NCBI GenBank assembly: GCA_002898995.1
Contig: BEIM01000012.1
Coordinates: 1-18,794 of the forward strand
Direction: 5' to 3'
Source of the DNA: a bacterium HR36
Lineage (GTDB): Bacteria > Planctomycetota > Planctomycetia > Gemmatales > HRBIN36
DNA length: 18,794 bases
Shown piece after piece: positions 6,857-15,594 of the stretch; position 1 is the stretch's first letter, and every line of letters begins with the position of its first letter. Both the position numbers and the translations under genes were made by a program. The notes below the pieces were generated by a model. The model made no database searches. It saw only the letters and a program-made list of their open reading frames with translations, and had not been told where the DNA came from.

Positions 6857-7457
6857 TCGTCAGGACGTGGGTAACCGCTTTGCAGCCCGAATGGCTGCCT
6901 GCAACTAAGAGGGTTCCGCGCGCCCCCTACAATCGGCATAACTCGGCCAGGCCACTCTCCTAGAAGTCGTAAGGGCCGGGTGCAACCGGGTGTGGAATTT
7001 CCGGCGGGCCTCGTCATTGGGCGACACCTCCAGGCCAACCTGCCAGCTCAACAGCAGTTATGTTCCTATTTCGCAGACATACGGCGAGCGCGTTTTGTTC
7101 TGAACCAGGGGAAAACAGTGCGGCACACATTGTCGCCCGCACAGGCTCAGCGCTTACCCACCCCACGGTCTGTGTCCCCTCAGGCGACCACTGTGAACTA
7201 ATTGTGCCCCAATTTCACACTGAGACCCATGCTTCCAATCTGGCAGGGGTGGACGCCAGTGCTTCTCCGCCATTCGCCTACGCCGAAACACGAAACAATT
7301 TTTCCAGAGGGTTTTACCAACCCCAGGCCGGCAAATCGTTCTTCCGAGGAGCGAGCCGGCACCACCGGCGGCAGCTTCCTTTCTGAGCCACAGAGTTCCA
7401 TCATTCGCGCCGCGTGATTGGCTGGAAACGCTCGTCTGGCAAAAGCTCTCGGCTACA
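6857..7457. other. About 600 nt with no recognised gene
   Basis: Several frames are open here for 70-108 codons (for example 7060-7386 on the plus strand). Their translations are rich in Arg, Ser, Pro, His and Cys with no domain-like pattern, and none has a convincing ribosome binding site. No tRNA, repeat array or strong hairpin was found. It separates the anti-sigma gene from the xerC group. Confidence 0.5.
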
Positions 7458-8186
7458 CTAGCTGGCGGGCGCTACGGGACGATAAAAGCTGGCAATATGA
7501 CTCGGGTCACCGACCACCAGCGCCACATAAGGCCCGCTTTCGTCAACCCCCAGCACATGGAAACCGGGTTGGTATTTCAGGGACTCGAGCTGTTCTGCTC
7601 GGCACCAGCTCCGCGGCACGAGTTTCACGACGACCTGGGCGCCCGAATCTTCTCGGCGAAATTCCAGGTTGCACAACCACCGTCCCTGCTCATAGCTGTA
7701 GTAGATGGCCTTTAGGTGGCGGAAATCCCAGCGGGATTGCAGCTCAGCCGGGATGTGAATTCCATACTGTTCAAGCAGGCGACTGATGGATTCCGCGGTC
7801 GGGTGTTCGGGAATGGGAATGTGGCCATGAAGTGCCGCCAGGTCCAGATGGCGATAAAACCAGCCGAAATGGCCGACCAGGCCCACAGTGAAGGCGAGTA
7901 AAACGCTAGCGGCCAGAGCCGCCGACAGTAGTGCCCGACGTCGCCAGCGCAGCCGACGGGCTAGGCTCAAGCGGGCCGCGATTTGCTGCGGCAAGTCGCC
8001 AGGTACGGGCACCGCGGTCATGGCGCGCTGTAACTGGGCGTCCCACAACTCTTCCCGCTGCCACCAAGTCTGGCAGCTACGGCATTCGTCCAAATGTACG
8101 CGCAGCCAGCGCCATTCGGCACCTTCCAATTCCCTGGCCCAGGGACGAGCCGCTAGTCGCAACGCACGCACAGCCTCACAGAGCAT
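7458..8186 (-). CDS. Anti-sigma factor with HxxxCxxC zinc finger and exported domain
   Basis: Likely holds the neighbouring ECF sigma factor inactive at the membrane. The 242-residue protein begins with a short zinc-binding anti-sigma domain: His31, Cys35 and Cys38 form HLDECRSC, and Cys3 may be the fourth ligand. One membrane helix follows (about 85-107, after RRR). About 135 extracytoplasmic residues follow, containing two further cysteines and a compact alpha/beta pattern (FRHLKAIYYSYEQGRWLCNL, then YVALVVGDPSHIASFYR). The extracytoplasmic part is unrecognised and could sense a signal. The ATG overlaps the last 11 nt of the sigma gene (ATGCTCTGTGA), so translation is probably coupled. It ends in TAG with no obvious terminator. 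Confidence 0.83.
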   Translation of the reverse strand: MLCEAVRALRLAARPWARELEGAEWRWLRVHLDECRSCQTWWQREELWDAQLQRAMTAVPVPGDLPQQIAARLSLARRLRWRRRALLSAALAASVLLAFTVGLVGHFGWFYRHLDLAALHGHIPIPEHPTAESISRLLEQYGIHIPAELQSRWDFRHLKAIYYSYEQGRWLCNLEFRREDSGAQVVVKLVPRSWCRAEQLESLKYQPGFHVLGVDESGPYVALVVGDPSHIASFYRPVAPAS

Positions 8187-8787
8187 AGTCCTGTCTCCGC
8201 ACGGCCGCTTCGCGCGACGGCCGCGATGACACCTCAGTATTGCCGTCGGCAGAAGCCACCTCTGCCCATGTGACGAACGGCTCCGTGCCGGAGTTGGTCA
8301 GCCAGCGCCTCAGCCACTGTTTCGCCCGCCACAGCCGCGACATTACTGTTCCCACCGGAATTCCCATCAATTCGGCAATGTCCTGGTAACGGAAATCCTC
8401 CCAATACGCCAGAATCAGCGGTGTGCGGAACTCTTCCGGCAGTAAGAGCAGGCCGCGCTGCAGCAGTTCGGCATCCACGTAAGCAGGAGGTTCCTCATCG
8501 GGCTCGGGCACCACCACCGTCTCGTCCAGGGCAACCGCGCGACCGCGTTGCTGTTCTGCCCGGCAGCGTTGGAGATATTCATGGCGCAAGATGCTATAAA
8601 GCCAGGCGCGCGTACGTTCAGCATCGCGCAGTTGCTGCGAATGGCTCAGCGCTTTAACGAAGGCCTCCTGTGTTAAATCCTCCGCTTCCGTGGCCGAGCC
8701 GCTCAGCCGGTACGCATAGCGGTAAAGCCCCTGGTAATGCTGCGCCACGATTTGTTCAGCCCAGGCACGATCACCGGGCGGCGTCAT
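8176..8787 (-). CDS. ECF-family RNA polymerase sigma factor
   Basis: Directs RNA polymerase to a small set of promoters. The 203-residue protein has sigma region 2 at about 15-80 (YRYAYRLSGSATEAEDLTQE, the -10 recognition and core-binding helix) and sigma region 4 at about 108-163 (LPEEFRTPLILAYWEDF, then a helix-turn-helix in DIAELMGIPVGTVMSRLWRA). Regions 1 and 3 are missing, as expected for ECF sigmas. A polar tail of about 40 residues after region 4 is longer than usual. The ATG at 8787 is supported by GGAG 8 nt upstream. The anti-sigma gene starts inside its last codons. ECF sigmas often activate their own promoter, but I could not identify a -35/-10 pair specific to it here. Confidence 0.92.
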   Translation of the reverse strand: MTPPGDRAWAEQIVAQHYQGLYRYAYRLSGSATEAEDLTQEAFVKALSHSQQLRDAERTRAWLYSILRHEYLQRCRAEQQRGRAVALDETVVVPEPDEEPPAYVDAELLQRGLLLLPEEFRTPLILAYWEDFRYQDIAELMGIPVGTVMSRLWRAKQWLRRWLTNSGTEPFVTWAEVASADGNTEVSSRPSREAAVRRQDYAL

Positions 8788-8807
8788 AGCCCGATCTCCA
8801 TAGGTGG

Positions 8808-8826
8808 TGACGCCCGGCTGCCGTCA
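8808..8826. promoter_or_regulatory. Inverted repeat upstream of the sigma gene
   Basis: TGACG (8808-8812) and CGTCA (8822-8826) are perfect 5-nt arms around a 9-nt spacer, 21 nt before the sigma start codon. It could be an operator or a small stem in the leader. The arms are short enough to be chance. Confidence 0.2.
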
Positions 8827-9040
8827 TTTATTCCTGAACCGCCAGCTTACTTTTCTTAGCGACTCCGTGGTTCACCATACGCATTCCCCTTGCAAAAGCA
8901 ACGCGTTGTTGCCACGCTGCGGTGGCATCCGCTACTTCTCCGATTCCAACAAAGCGTGTTGCACGGGCTAACGGTGCCTTTGCCCGGGCACACTCTCTGA
9001 TCCGCACGCGAAGAAAAACTCGTTTTTGGAAATTCACTCC

Positions 9041-9069
9041 TTGACGCCGGAGCGGTTGCCGATTATCCT
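9041..9069 (+). promoter_or_regulatory. Sigma-70-like promoter of the DUF1501 gene
   Basis: TTGACG (9041-9046, 5/6 to consensus) and TATCCT (9064-9069, 4/6) are separated by exactly 17 nt. Predicted transcription start is near 9076, leaving a leader of about 80 nt before the ATG at 9158. Confidence 0.5.
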
Positions 9070-9144
9070 AACAGTACCGTCTGAAATTCCTAAAAGAGCC
9101 CACCTGAACTCACGCTGCTGTAGTGCAGCGTCCCGCCTGTAATA

Positions 9145-9151
9145 GAGGAGG
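9145..9151 (+). promoter_or_regulatory. Strong ribosome binding site of the DUF1501 gene
   Basis: GAGGAGG lies 6 nt before the ATG at 9158. It fixes the start and is the strongest Shine-Dalgarno of any plus-strand gene here. Confidence 0.75.
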
Positions 9152-9157
9152 CCCGCC

Positions 9158-10501
9158 ATGCTTTCCATCGCCGTCCCTGGGCGTAGTCGGTTTTGCGACG
9201 GGCTGACCCGTCGTCACTTCTTGCAAATCGGGGCCTTCAGCTTCGGTGCTTTTCGGTTTACGCTAGCAGATCTCTTTCGTGCAGAGGCTGCCCAAGGCAA
9301 GCGTTCGCATAAGGCCCTTATCCACATTTTCCTTGGCGGTGGTCCACCGCACCAGGACTTGTGGGACATCAAAACGGAGGCCCCCAAAGAGATTCGCGGA
9401 GAGTTCAACCCGATCCCGACCAAGGTGCCGGGAATTCAGATTTGTGAAGTGTTTCCTCGGCTAGCAAAAGTTATGGATAAGTGCGTAATTATTCGTTCCA
9501 TAGTCGGGGCTATGGATCGGCACGCTGCGGAACAGTGCATGACGGGTTGGCCGCATGTCTCCCTCGCTAGCCTGGGCGGCCGACCGAGTGTAGGCGCAGT
9601 GGTGGCCAAAGTGCAAGGGCCTGTCGACCCAGCTGTTCCCCCGTTCGTGGGTTTGGCACAACCTACTCAGCATCGTCCCTGGTCTGACCCAGGGCAGCCT
9701 GGTTTCCTCGGCCCTTCGTACAGTGCTTTTCGACCCGACGGCGAGGGTTTGCGAAACATGAAGCTCAACGGCATCAGCGTGGACCAGCTTTATGAGCGCC
9801 GTCGGCTGCTGCAAAGTTTTGACCAGCTACGTCGCGACCTGGACACTTCCGGTCAAATCGCTGCCCTCGATTCCATGACCCTACGTGCCTTCGACGTCCT
9901 CACTTCCAGTAAACTGTTGGAAGCGCTCGATCTCAGCCGGGAACCCGAAGCTGTGCGCCAGCGGTACGGCGATGGTAAACCTTACAAGTTTCAATACGAT
10001 GGAGCACCGACGGTTAACGAGCAATTGTTGCTGGCGCGGCGGCTTGTGGAAGCCGGTGTGCGGGTGGTAACGCTTACTTACGGGCGTTGGGATAGCCACA
10101 GCAAAAATTTCGATCTCGTGCGAGATCATGGGAGCAAACTTGACCAGTGCCTGAGTGCGTTGATCGAAGACTTAGAACAGCGGGGCATGTTGCAAGATGT
10201 AACGATTTTGGTCTGGGGTGAGTTTGGTCGTACCCCGCGCATCAATAAAGACGCTGGGCGGGATCATTGGCCACAAGTCAGCTGTGCGTTGCTGGCTGGA
10301 GGTGGTATGCGTACGGGACAAGTGATCGGAGCCACCAACCGCTTGGGCGAGTATGCCGCCCAACGGCCCGTCACATTCCAGGAAGTTATCGCTACAGTGT
10401 ATCACAATCTCGGAATTGACCCAGCGACGACTACGGTTCTCGATCCAACTGGCCGGCCACAGCATCTTGTCGAAGCCGAGCCCTTGCGCGAGGTCATCTA
10501 G
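9158..10501 (+). CDS. DUF1501 family Tat-exported protein
   Basis: A 447-residue member of the DUF1501 family, which belongs to the alkaline-phosphatase-like fold group and is abundant in Planctomycetota; biochemical activity is not established. A twin-arginine signal is visible at the N-terminus (LTRRHFLQIGAFSFGA, Arg18-Arg19), so it should cross the membrane folded. The family's opening LIHIFLGGGPPHQDLWD is at about 54-70, and the conserved WGEFGRTP followed by GRDHWP is at 353-372. Length is normal. In many planctomycetes this family sits beside a DUF1549/DUF1553 cytochrome-like gene; here it is alone with its own promoter and ribosome binding site, converging on rseP. It is intact. Confidence 0.92.
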   Translation: MLSIAVPGRSRFCDGLTRRHFLQIGAFSFGAFRFTLADLFRAEAAQGKRSHKALIHIFLGGGPPHQDLWDIKTEAPKEIRGEFNPIPTKVPGIQICEVFPRLAKVMDKCVIIRSIVGAMDRHAAEQCMTGWPHVSLASLGGRPSVGAVVAKVQGPVDPAVPPFVGLAQPTQHRPWSDPGQPGFLGPSYSAFRPDGEGLRNMKLNGISVDQLYERRRLLQSFDQLRRDLDTSGQIAALDSMTLRAFDVLTSSKLLEALDLSREPEAVRQRYGDGKPYKFQYDGAPTVNEQLLLARRLVEAGVRVVTLTYGRWDSHSKNFDLVRDHGSKLDQCLSALIEDLEQRGMLQDVTILVWGEFGRTPRINKDAGRDHWPQVSCALLAGGGMRTGQVIGATNRLGEYAAQRPVTFQEVIATVYHNLGIDPATTTVLDPTGRPQHLVEAEPLREVI

Positions 10502-10836
10502 AGGCACACTTTTGCGAAGATTGTGTCGAGTTACCGATATCGGTCGCGGAAAGGAGGAGGTGGGAGCGGGAGATATTGGCTCGCCGGGTAATTCGTGCAT
10601 TTCCCTGTAAAGGGGCACACAATGCCACAATCGGCTGACGCCAGCCGCTCCGCACAAACTGAATGTGAGGTTGTGGGCATTGGCCAACGGTGCCAAGATC
10701 ACGCATGCCACGGCTGGTTCATGTCAGCCGTTCCTAGCGGACACATTTTGTGCGCTGCGATTCGTCATGTATGTCCGCTCCGCCCACAAAAATATCCATC
10801 CTGTTGCTAGCCCGGGGCATGTCATCCGCGAGCGCT
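10502..10836. other. Convergent intergenic region with a 12-nt perfect palindrome
   Basis: The palindrome ACCGATATCGGT is at 10533-10544, 32 nt after the DUF1501 stop, followed by a purine-rich run (10548-10572). There is no stem with a T-run that would make a standard terminator. A GTG frame at 10595-10810 gives a Cys/His/Arg-rich product that I do not accept as a gene. Confidence 0.45.
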
Positions 10837-13053
10837 CTAACGGCTGAGAAAGCGCGAAATGTCCATAGTCGTCGCCACAATCAGCAGTAGCAACAACAGG
10901 AACAGGCCAAGGTAAGCAGCATACTCCAGGACCCGGCGACTGACGGGGCGGCCGCGAATTTTTTCGACGATCAAAAACAGCATATGCCCCCCATCCAGTA
11001 ACGGAATGGGCAGGAAATTAATGACGGCCAGGTTAATGCTGATGATCCCGATAAACCAAACGAAGTAGTTGAATCCCAAGCTAGCCATTTCATAGCCCAT
11101 ACCGACAATCCCCGCGGGGCCGCTGAGTAAGCGGATGGAAATGTCGCCGGTAAGGAGGTTTTTCAGGGTGAGGTAGATGTTGACAACCATGCGATAGGTG
11201 TCGCGCAGTCCTAGGATAAGGGCTTGCGCGGGGTCAGGGGCGTGATAAGCGACTTTCTCTCGGTCCCGCAATAGACCGCGGTCAGGATTGAACCAACCGT
11301 CCATTGGCCTGGCAGTAAGGCGAACGCGGCGGGTAACTGTGCCGTTTTCGCCACGGCTTTGCACGGTAAGAATCACCGTCGGATTGACTAATGGCCCTTG
11401 CAAAGACCAAAAGATATACGGCCAGGCCACTTCGTTGACCGCGTTCTCGTCCTGGCCGAAACGATAACTCACGGGTCGCCAGCTGTCAGGATTACGGAGC
11501 GTGCGATCGGATAACTCGATCTGTGTGATCACGTCGCCGGCATGCAAAGCCGCCGGCTGATCGGAGTCTGCATCGGACGCTGGGAACTTCTCGGTGTCCA
11601 GGTCAGCGGCAAGGATGGGCTCTACCCAGCAGGCAACGCCCAGGGTTGGAATCGGCCAGGGAGCTAAAGGGCGTGTCGGCGCATATTCCCACCAGGAAGG
11701 GGCCGATGCCCTCGGCTGCACTGGGATAATCAGCTCGCGTTCACCGCGACGTACCGTTAACCGTACGGTTGAAGCCACCCGGGCTTCTAGTCGCTCCGGC
11801 AATCGGAACGGGTCGCCCACGGGCTGCTCGTCAACGGCGACGATGATGTCGCCCAGTTGGAGTTTGTCTTGGCCCACACACACGTGGGCAGTCGTGGGAT
11901 TCACAGACACAATAGGCCCAAGCCGGAGCGTCAGTCCCAGCCAGCGCACGGGGTGAGGCGGGACCTCGATCCAAGCTTCCTCTTTCATTTCGGGACGCCA
12001 AACGTGAAAAACCAGGGTCTGACCACGGAACCGGTAAAAGACGCGGTTGGCCTCACGCAACGCTCGGACTCGCAGGTCTGCCTGGCCGCTTTGGTATTGT
12101 TCGGGGGTTATGAAGACGTGCGTGGATCCATCGGCAGTGTTCTTTACGCCCAGCAGCACATCGCCAGGCCGAAAACCTTTCCTGGCTGCGGGTGTGTCCG
12201 GGTAGGCAGGGCCTGCGTTATCCAGGTCGAGTCGCGGTAACGTCAGCCCAAGCATTGGGCCTAATCCCAGCAACGGACGCTGGTCGTGCGGGAGTTTGCG
12301 CGGTACCAGGAATGCGTCCCGGATTTCGCCTGCTGGAGTTTGCCAGCGCAGGTAAATGCGTGTCACCTCGGCACGTGCAGTGGCACTGGCGAACATCAAG
12401 TCTTCGAAAGCGGGACGGGTATTGCGGTTTACTTGTAACACGTGTGAACCGGGTTCCAATCCTGCCTGGTCGGCCCGTGAACCCGGCTCCACATAGCCGA
12501 CTAACGGCAACACCTCATATTTGCCTGCCATATATGCGTAAATGAAACACCCCGCTCCCAACAACAGATTCATGAGCACCCCTGCGGAAATGATAAGCAT
12601 CCGCTGGCCTACGGACTTGTTCTGATAGGCGCGGGGATTATTGAGCACCTCTGGGTCGGCATCCTCGCCGGGCGTTTCTCCTAACATTTTCACATACCCG
12701 CCGAGGGGTATCCAGGCTACTTTGTACAGAGTTTCTCCCTTGCGAAACCATAGGCCAGGAATCGGCGGACCGAAACCGATGCTGAAGGTCTCCACGTGGA
12801 CATCGCACCACTTCGCCGCCAAGAAATGCCCTAATTCGTGAATAAAGATCACCAAAGTCAGGCCGCCCGCTAGCAAGGCAACGTTGCCTAAGGTATCGAG
12901 AATTTGGAGCCAGGACTTGCCGTAGCTCCACCAGGTAAGACCTGCCGCTAACAGTACCATGGTCGCCCAGGTTATCAGCCGACCCTTGCGAGCAGGAGCA
13001 TGCGGGTGGTGATTTGAAATTTGTGAGGGGGCAGGGTTTACGTGTTCAGCCAA
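10837..13053 (-). CDS. rseP: RseP-type site-2 protease, enlarged with multiple PDZ-like domains
   Basis: Intramembrane zinc metalloprotease that cuts transmembrane regulators such as anti-sigma factors. The active-site HELGH is at 72-76 within a membrane helix, and the third ligand motif PIPLLDGG is near the C-terminus (LDG 686-688). GGYVKML at 118-124 and the helix RMLIISAGVLMNLLLG (151-166) follow the family plan, as do the C-terminal helices. At 738 residues it is far longer than the ~450 of Escherichia coli RseP. The extra length lies between the helices and contains PDZ-like segments at about 185-250, 285-350 and 385-446, perhaps a fourth near 510-580. The start is TTG at 13053, supported by AGGAGG 7 nt upstream and by a 16-nt overlap with dxr. 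The leading ~25 residues are polar. Confidence 0.92.
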   Translation of the reverse strand: MAEHVNPAPSQISNHHPHAPARKGRLITWATMVLLAAGLTWWSYGKSWLQILDTLGNVALLAGGLTLVIFIHELGHFLAAKWCDVHVETFSIGFGPPIPGLWFRKGETLYKVAWIPLGGYVKMLGETPGEDADPEVLNNPRAYQNKSVGQRMLIISAGVLMNLLLGAGCFIYAYMAGKYEVLPLVGYVEPGSRADQAGLEPGSHVLQVNRNTRPAFEDLMFASATARAEVTRIYLRWQTPAGEIRDAFLVPRKLPHDQRPLLGLGPMLGLTLPRLDLDNAGPAYPDTPAARKGFRPGDVLLGVKNTADGSTHVFITPEQYQSGQADLRVRALREANRVFYRFRGQTLVFHVWRPEMKEEAWIEVPPHPVRWLGLTLRLGPIVSVNPTTAHVCVGQDKLQLGDIIVAVDEQPVGDPFRLPERLEARVASTVRLTVRRGERELIIPVQPRASAPSWWEYAPTRPLAPWPIPTLGVACWVEPILAADLDTEKFPASDADSDQPAALHAGDVITQIELSDRTLRNPDSWRPVSYRFGQDENAVNEVAWPYIFWSLQGPLVNPTVILTVQSRGENGTVTRRVRLTARPMDGWFNPDRGLLRDREKVAYHAPDPAQALILGLRDTYRMVVNIYLTLKNLLTGDISIRLLSGPAGIVGMGYEMASLGFNYFVWFIGIISINLAVINFLPIPLLDGGHMLFLIVEKIRGRPVSRRVLEYAAYLGLFLLLLLLIVATTMDISRFLSR

Positions 13054-14276
13054 CGGCTAGCCTCCTGTCGTGCCCAGCGATCTGCCGCCAGGACTGATTC
13101 CAGCGACCAGGTTTCCTCAGCGCGACTGTTCGTAAAGCCCGTCGCGGATGCGTGAACAAGCGTGGTCCCCGCAGTGGATTGGCTCGCAGAAGCCTGGGCG
13201 TAGTAAGTGTCCAAGACGGCGCGGCAAGTTCGAGGAATGTCCAGAAAGCGGCACCGTCCAGCAAGAAAGCAGTCAACAGCAACTTCATTAGCGGCATTAA
13301 GGACAGCACCACTTAGCCCGCCGCGCTTCGCCACTTCGTATCCCAATTGTAGCGCGGGGAAAGTTTCCACATCCGGCTTTTCAAAGTGTAACTGGCGCAA
13401 TCCCGACCAATCCAGGCGCTGCGCAGGTCCTGGCCAGCGCTCCGGGTAGAGCAATGCGTATTGAATAGGCAAGCGCATATCCGGCGGCGACAACTGAGCA
13501 AAAACGGCGCCGTCCCGCATCTCGACCAGTCCGTGCACGATTGATTCGGGGTGAATGAGCACCAGAATCTGTTCGGCCGCTACCTCAAACAGCCAACGCG
13601 CCTCGATGATTTCCAGCGCTTTGTTCATGAGCGTCGCCGAGTCCACGGTAATCTTGGGGCCCATTTGCCAGACAGGATGGTGCAGGGCCTCCTGGGCAGT
13701 AACGTGCTCCAACTCGGCGCGGGTTTTGCCTCGAAATGGGCCGCCACTTGCCGTCAACACTATCCGCGCCAACTCCGATCGGTTTCGGTGTTGGAGCAGT
13801 TGAAAAATAGCACTGTGTTCGCTATCCACGGGGAGAATTTGCGCGTGAGAGCGCTCGGCCAATTGCAGCAGGAGCGGCCCGGCTAGTACGAGCGCCTCCT
13901 TGTTAGCCAGGGCAACAATCTTGCCTGCTTCCACTGCCGACCACGCTCCCACCAAGCCAGCGGCACCGACAATAGCTATCAACACCACATCCACGCTCGG
14001 TTCCGCCGCTAGCTGCCGCAGACTTGCTTCCCCGAATAGCAACTGCGCTGGCCGGAACTCGCTGGGCGAGACTAGCCCCTGAAGGTTTTCTTCGGTGAGC
14101 ACGGCCCAACGCGGCTGAAATCGGCGGACTTGTTCGTGCAAACGCTGGACATTACGTCGCGCAGCCAGACCCACGACTTCTAACCGGTCGGGAAATGCTG
14201 CCACCACCTCCAGGGCGCTCACACCAATGGAGCCGGTTGAACCCAGGATGGCGATGCGACGTTTTTGGCTGGCCAT
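13038..14276 (-). CDS. dxr: 1-deoxy-D-xylulose 5-phosphate reductoisomerase
   Basis: Converts DXP to 2-C-methyl-D-erythritol 4-phosphate with NADPH, the committed step of the MEP isoprenoid pathway. The 412-residue protein begins with the NADPH-binding loop GSTGSIG (12-18). It then shows ANKEAL (about 124-129), the metal and substrate site PVDSEHSA (about 149-156) with Asp and Glu ligands, TASGGPF, ITVDSATLMNK (about 209-219) and a C-terminal LNAANEVAV segment. It has about 30 residues beyond the family norm at the C-terminus. I prefer ATG 14276 over the in-frame TTG 14288 because the dinucleotide fold begins six residues after it; no strong Shine-Dalgarno helps either. Its stop overlaps the rseP start by 16 nt, the classical dxr-rseP pairing. 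Confidence 0.95.
   Translation of the reverse strand: MASQKRRIAILGSTGSIGVSALEVVAAFPDRLEVVGLAARRNVQRLHEQVRRFQPRWAVLTEENLQGLVSPSEFRPAQLLFGEASLRQLAAEPSVDVVLIAIVGAAGLVGAWSAVEAGKIVALANKEALVLAGPLLLQLAERSHAQILPVDSEHSAIFQLLQHRNRSELARIVLTASGGPFRGKTRAELEHVTAQEALHHPVWQMGPKITVDSATLMNKALEIIEARWLFEVAAEQILVLIHPESIVHGLVEMRDGAVFAQLSPPDMRLPIQYALLYPERWPGPAQRLDWSGLRQLHFEKPDVETFPALQLGYEVAKRGGLSGAVLNAANEVAVDCFLAGRCRFLDIPRTCRAVLDTYYAQASASQSTAGTTLVHASATGFTNSRAEETWSLESVLAADRWARQEASRWLNT
13061..13066 (-). promoter_or_regulatory. Ribosome binding site that decides the rseP TTG start
   Basis: AGGAGG on the minus strand ends 7 nt before TTG 13053. It lies inside the last codons of dxr, so rseP translation is probably coupled to dxr. 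Confidence 0.7.
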
Positions 14277-14316
14277 AGTACTTGGCAAGAGTGAGGTCGG
14301 TTTCTCATAAGCGCGG

Positions 14317-15594
14317 TTACGGGCCGATCACTTCTTTACCGACCCAGGGGCGCAGCACTTCGGGCACTACCACGGATCCATCGACGCGCTGGTAATTTTC
14401 CAGGATAGCGACGATAGCGCGGCTGGTGGCAATGGCAGTACCGTTGAGAGTGTGAACAAACCGTGTGCCCTTTCGTTCGGCAGGACGGTAGCGGATATTG
14501 AGCCGCCGCGCCTGGTAATCGGTACAGTTAGAAGTGCTAGTCACTTCGGCGTATTCCCCGAGTTCTCCTCGGCCAGGCATCCACGCCTCAATGTCAAATT
14601 TGCGATAGGCAGGACCACCCAGGTCGCCGACACACGTGTCGATCACGCGATAAGGCAGACCCAGTCCTTGGAAAAGTTTCTCCTCGAGCCGGAGCAATTC
14701 CTGGTGCCAGTGCTCACTCTGTTCAGGCACGCAGAAGACGAACATCTCGACTTTGGTAAACTGGTGCACGCGGAATAGTCCCCGCGTTTCTCGTCCCGGT
14801 GCTCCTGCTTCCGTGCGGAAACAATGGGATAACCCTACGTAGCGGATTGGCAACCGGCTTTCCTCGAGAATCTGGTCGCGATGCATGCCGCCCAGCGTAA
14901 TTTCCGCCGTGGCTACTAGGCATAAATCCGTGTTGGCGACACAGTAAATCTGCGTCTCGGGACCACGCGGCAGAAAGCCAATACCTTCGACAACTTCCGC
15001 CCTAGCCAGGTCAGGCGTGATTACTGGTGTGAATCCTTCTGCGAGCAAGGTTTGGAAAGCGTACTGCACCAAAGCCAGCTCCAGCAGGACGGCCTCATTT
15101 TTGAGAAAATAAAATTTCGGTCCCGCCACTGCGGAGCCTGCCTCAAAATCCACCAGGTCGAGTTTCTCTGCGATGGTGACGTGATCTTTGGGCTGGAAGT
15201 CGAACCGTGTCGGTTCGCCCCAGGTACGCAGCACCCGGTTATCTTCCGGCCGAGAGCCTAGCGGTGCCTCAGGGTGCGTCAAATTGGGAATCGTGTACAG
15301 TACCGCCTGCAGCTCCTGCTCAACTCGGCGTAACTCGGCTTCCAACTCAGACACCTGCGTGCGCAACTGCCGGCCTTCTTCAATCAGAGCCTGGCGGCGC
15401 GTGCTGTCTTTTTCTCGACTGGTTTGCTTTTGCAATTCGTTTTGGCGTTGCTGCAGCGACTGCACCTGACGGGTCAGCTCCTTGCGGCGGTGATACAAAG
15501 TCACGGCCCGGTCCACGTCGGCCTGGACCTGGCGTCGCCGACAGTTTTCCTTCACCAGTTCTGCGTTTTCGGCCACAAATTGCGGGTCAAGCAT
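14317..15594 (-). CDS. serS: Seryl-tRNA synthetase
   Basis: Charges tRNA-Ser with serine; class II synthetase of the cytoplasm. The 425-residue length is standard. The N-terminal antiparallel coiled coil that grips the long variable arm of tRNA-Ser spans about residues 25-100 (Gln/Glu/Arg/Leu heptads). Catalytic motifs are complete: the serine-binding TAEI at 229-232, motif 2 FRTEAGAPGRETRGLFRVHQF at about 259-279, and motif 3 NGTAIATSRAIVAILE at about 385-400. ATG 15594 has only a weak AAGG 9 nt upstream. It lies 40 nt before dxr on the same strand. A possible short ORF overlaps its start by 8 nt. Confidence 0.96.
   Translation of the reverse strand: MLDPQFVAENAELVKENCRRRQVQADVDRAVTLYHRRKELTRQVQSLQQRQNELQKQTSREKDSTRRQALIEEGRQLRTQVSELEAELRRVEQELQAVLYTIPNLTHPEAPLGSRPEDNRVLRTWGEPTRFDFQPKDHVTIAEKLDLVDFEAGSAVAGPKFYFLKNEAVLLELALVQYAFQTLLAEGFTPVITPDLARAEVVEGIGFLPRGPETQIYCVANTDLCLVATAEITLGGMHRDQILEESRLPIRYVGLSHCFRTEAGAPGRETRGLFRVHQFTKVEMFVFCVPEQSEHWHQELLRLEEKLFQGLGLPYRVIDTCVGDLGGPAYRKFDIEAWMPGRGELGEYAEVTSTSNCTDYQARRLNIRYRPAERKGTRFVHTLNGTAIATSRAIVAILENYQRVDGSVVVPEVLRPWVGKEVIGP

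Larger units (their letters stand above)
8828..9157. other. Divergent intergenic region between sigma and DUF1501 genes
   Basis: Holds a possible hairpin, TGCCAC at 8910-8915 and GTGGCA at 8922-8927 with a 6-nt loop, plus a minus-strand GTG frame (9037-8828, 69 codons) whose basic, low-information product I do not accept as a gene. The plus-strand promoter for the DUF1501 gene lies at 9041-9069. Confidence 0.4.

Noticed and set aside
7060..7386. 108-codon plus-strand frame in the empty region before the anti-sigma gene
   Set aside because: Overlaps other equally long frames, has no ribosome binding site, and shows no recognisable motif.
8828..9037. GTG-initiated 69-codon minus-strand frame upstream of the sigma gene
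   Set aside because: Its AAGGA abuts the GTG with no spacing, and the product is basic and domain-free. The DUF1501 promoter begins just beyond its start.
10595..10810. 71-codon frame after the DUF1501 gene, rich in Cys and His
   Set aside because: GTG start without a ribosome binding site, no zinc-finger spacing, and a composition typical of chance frames.
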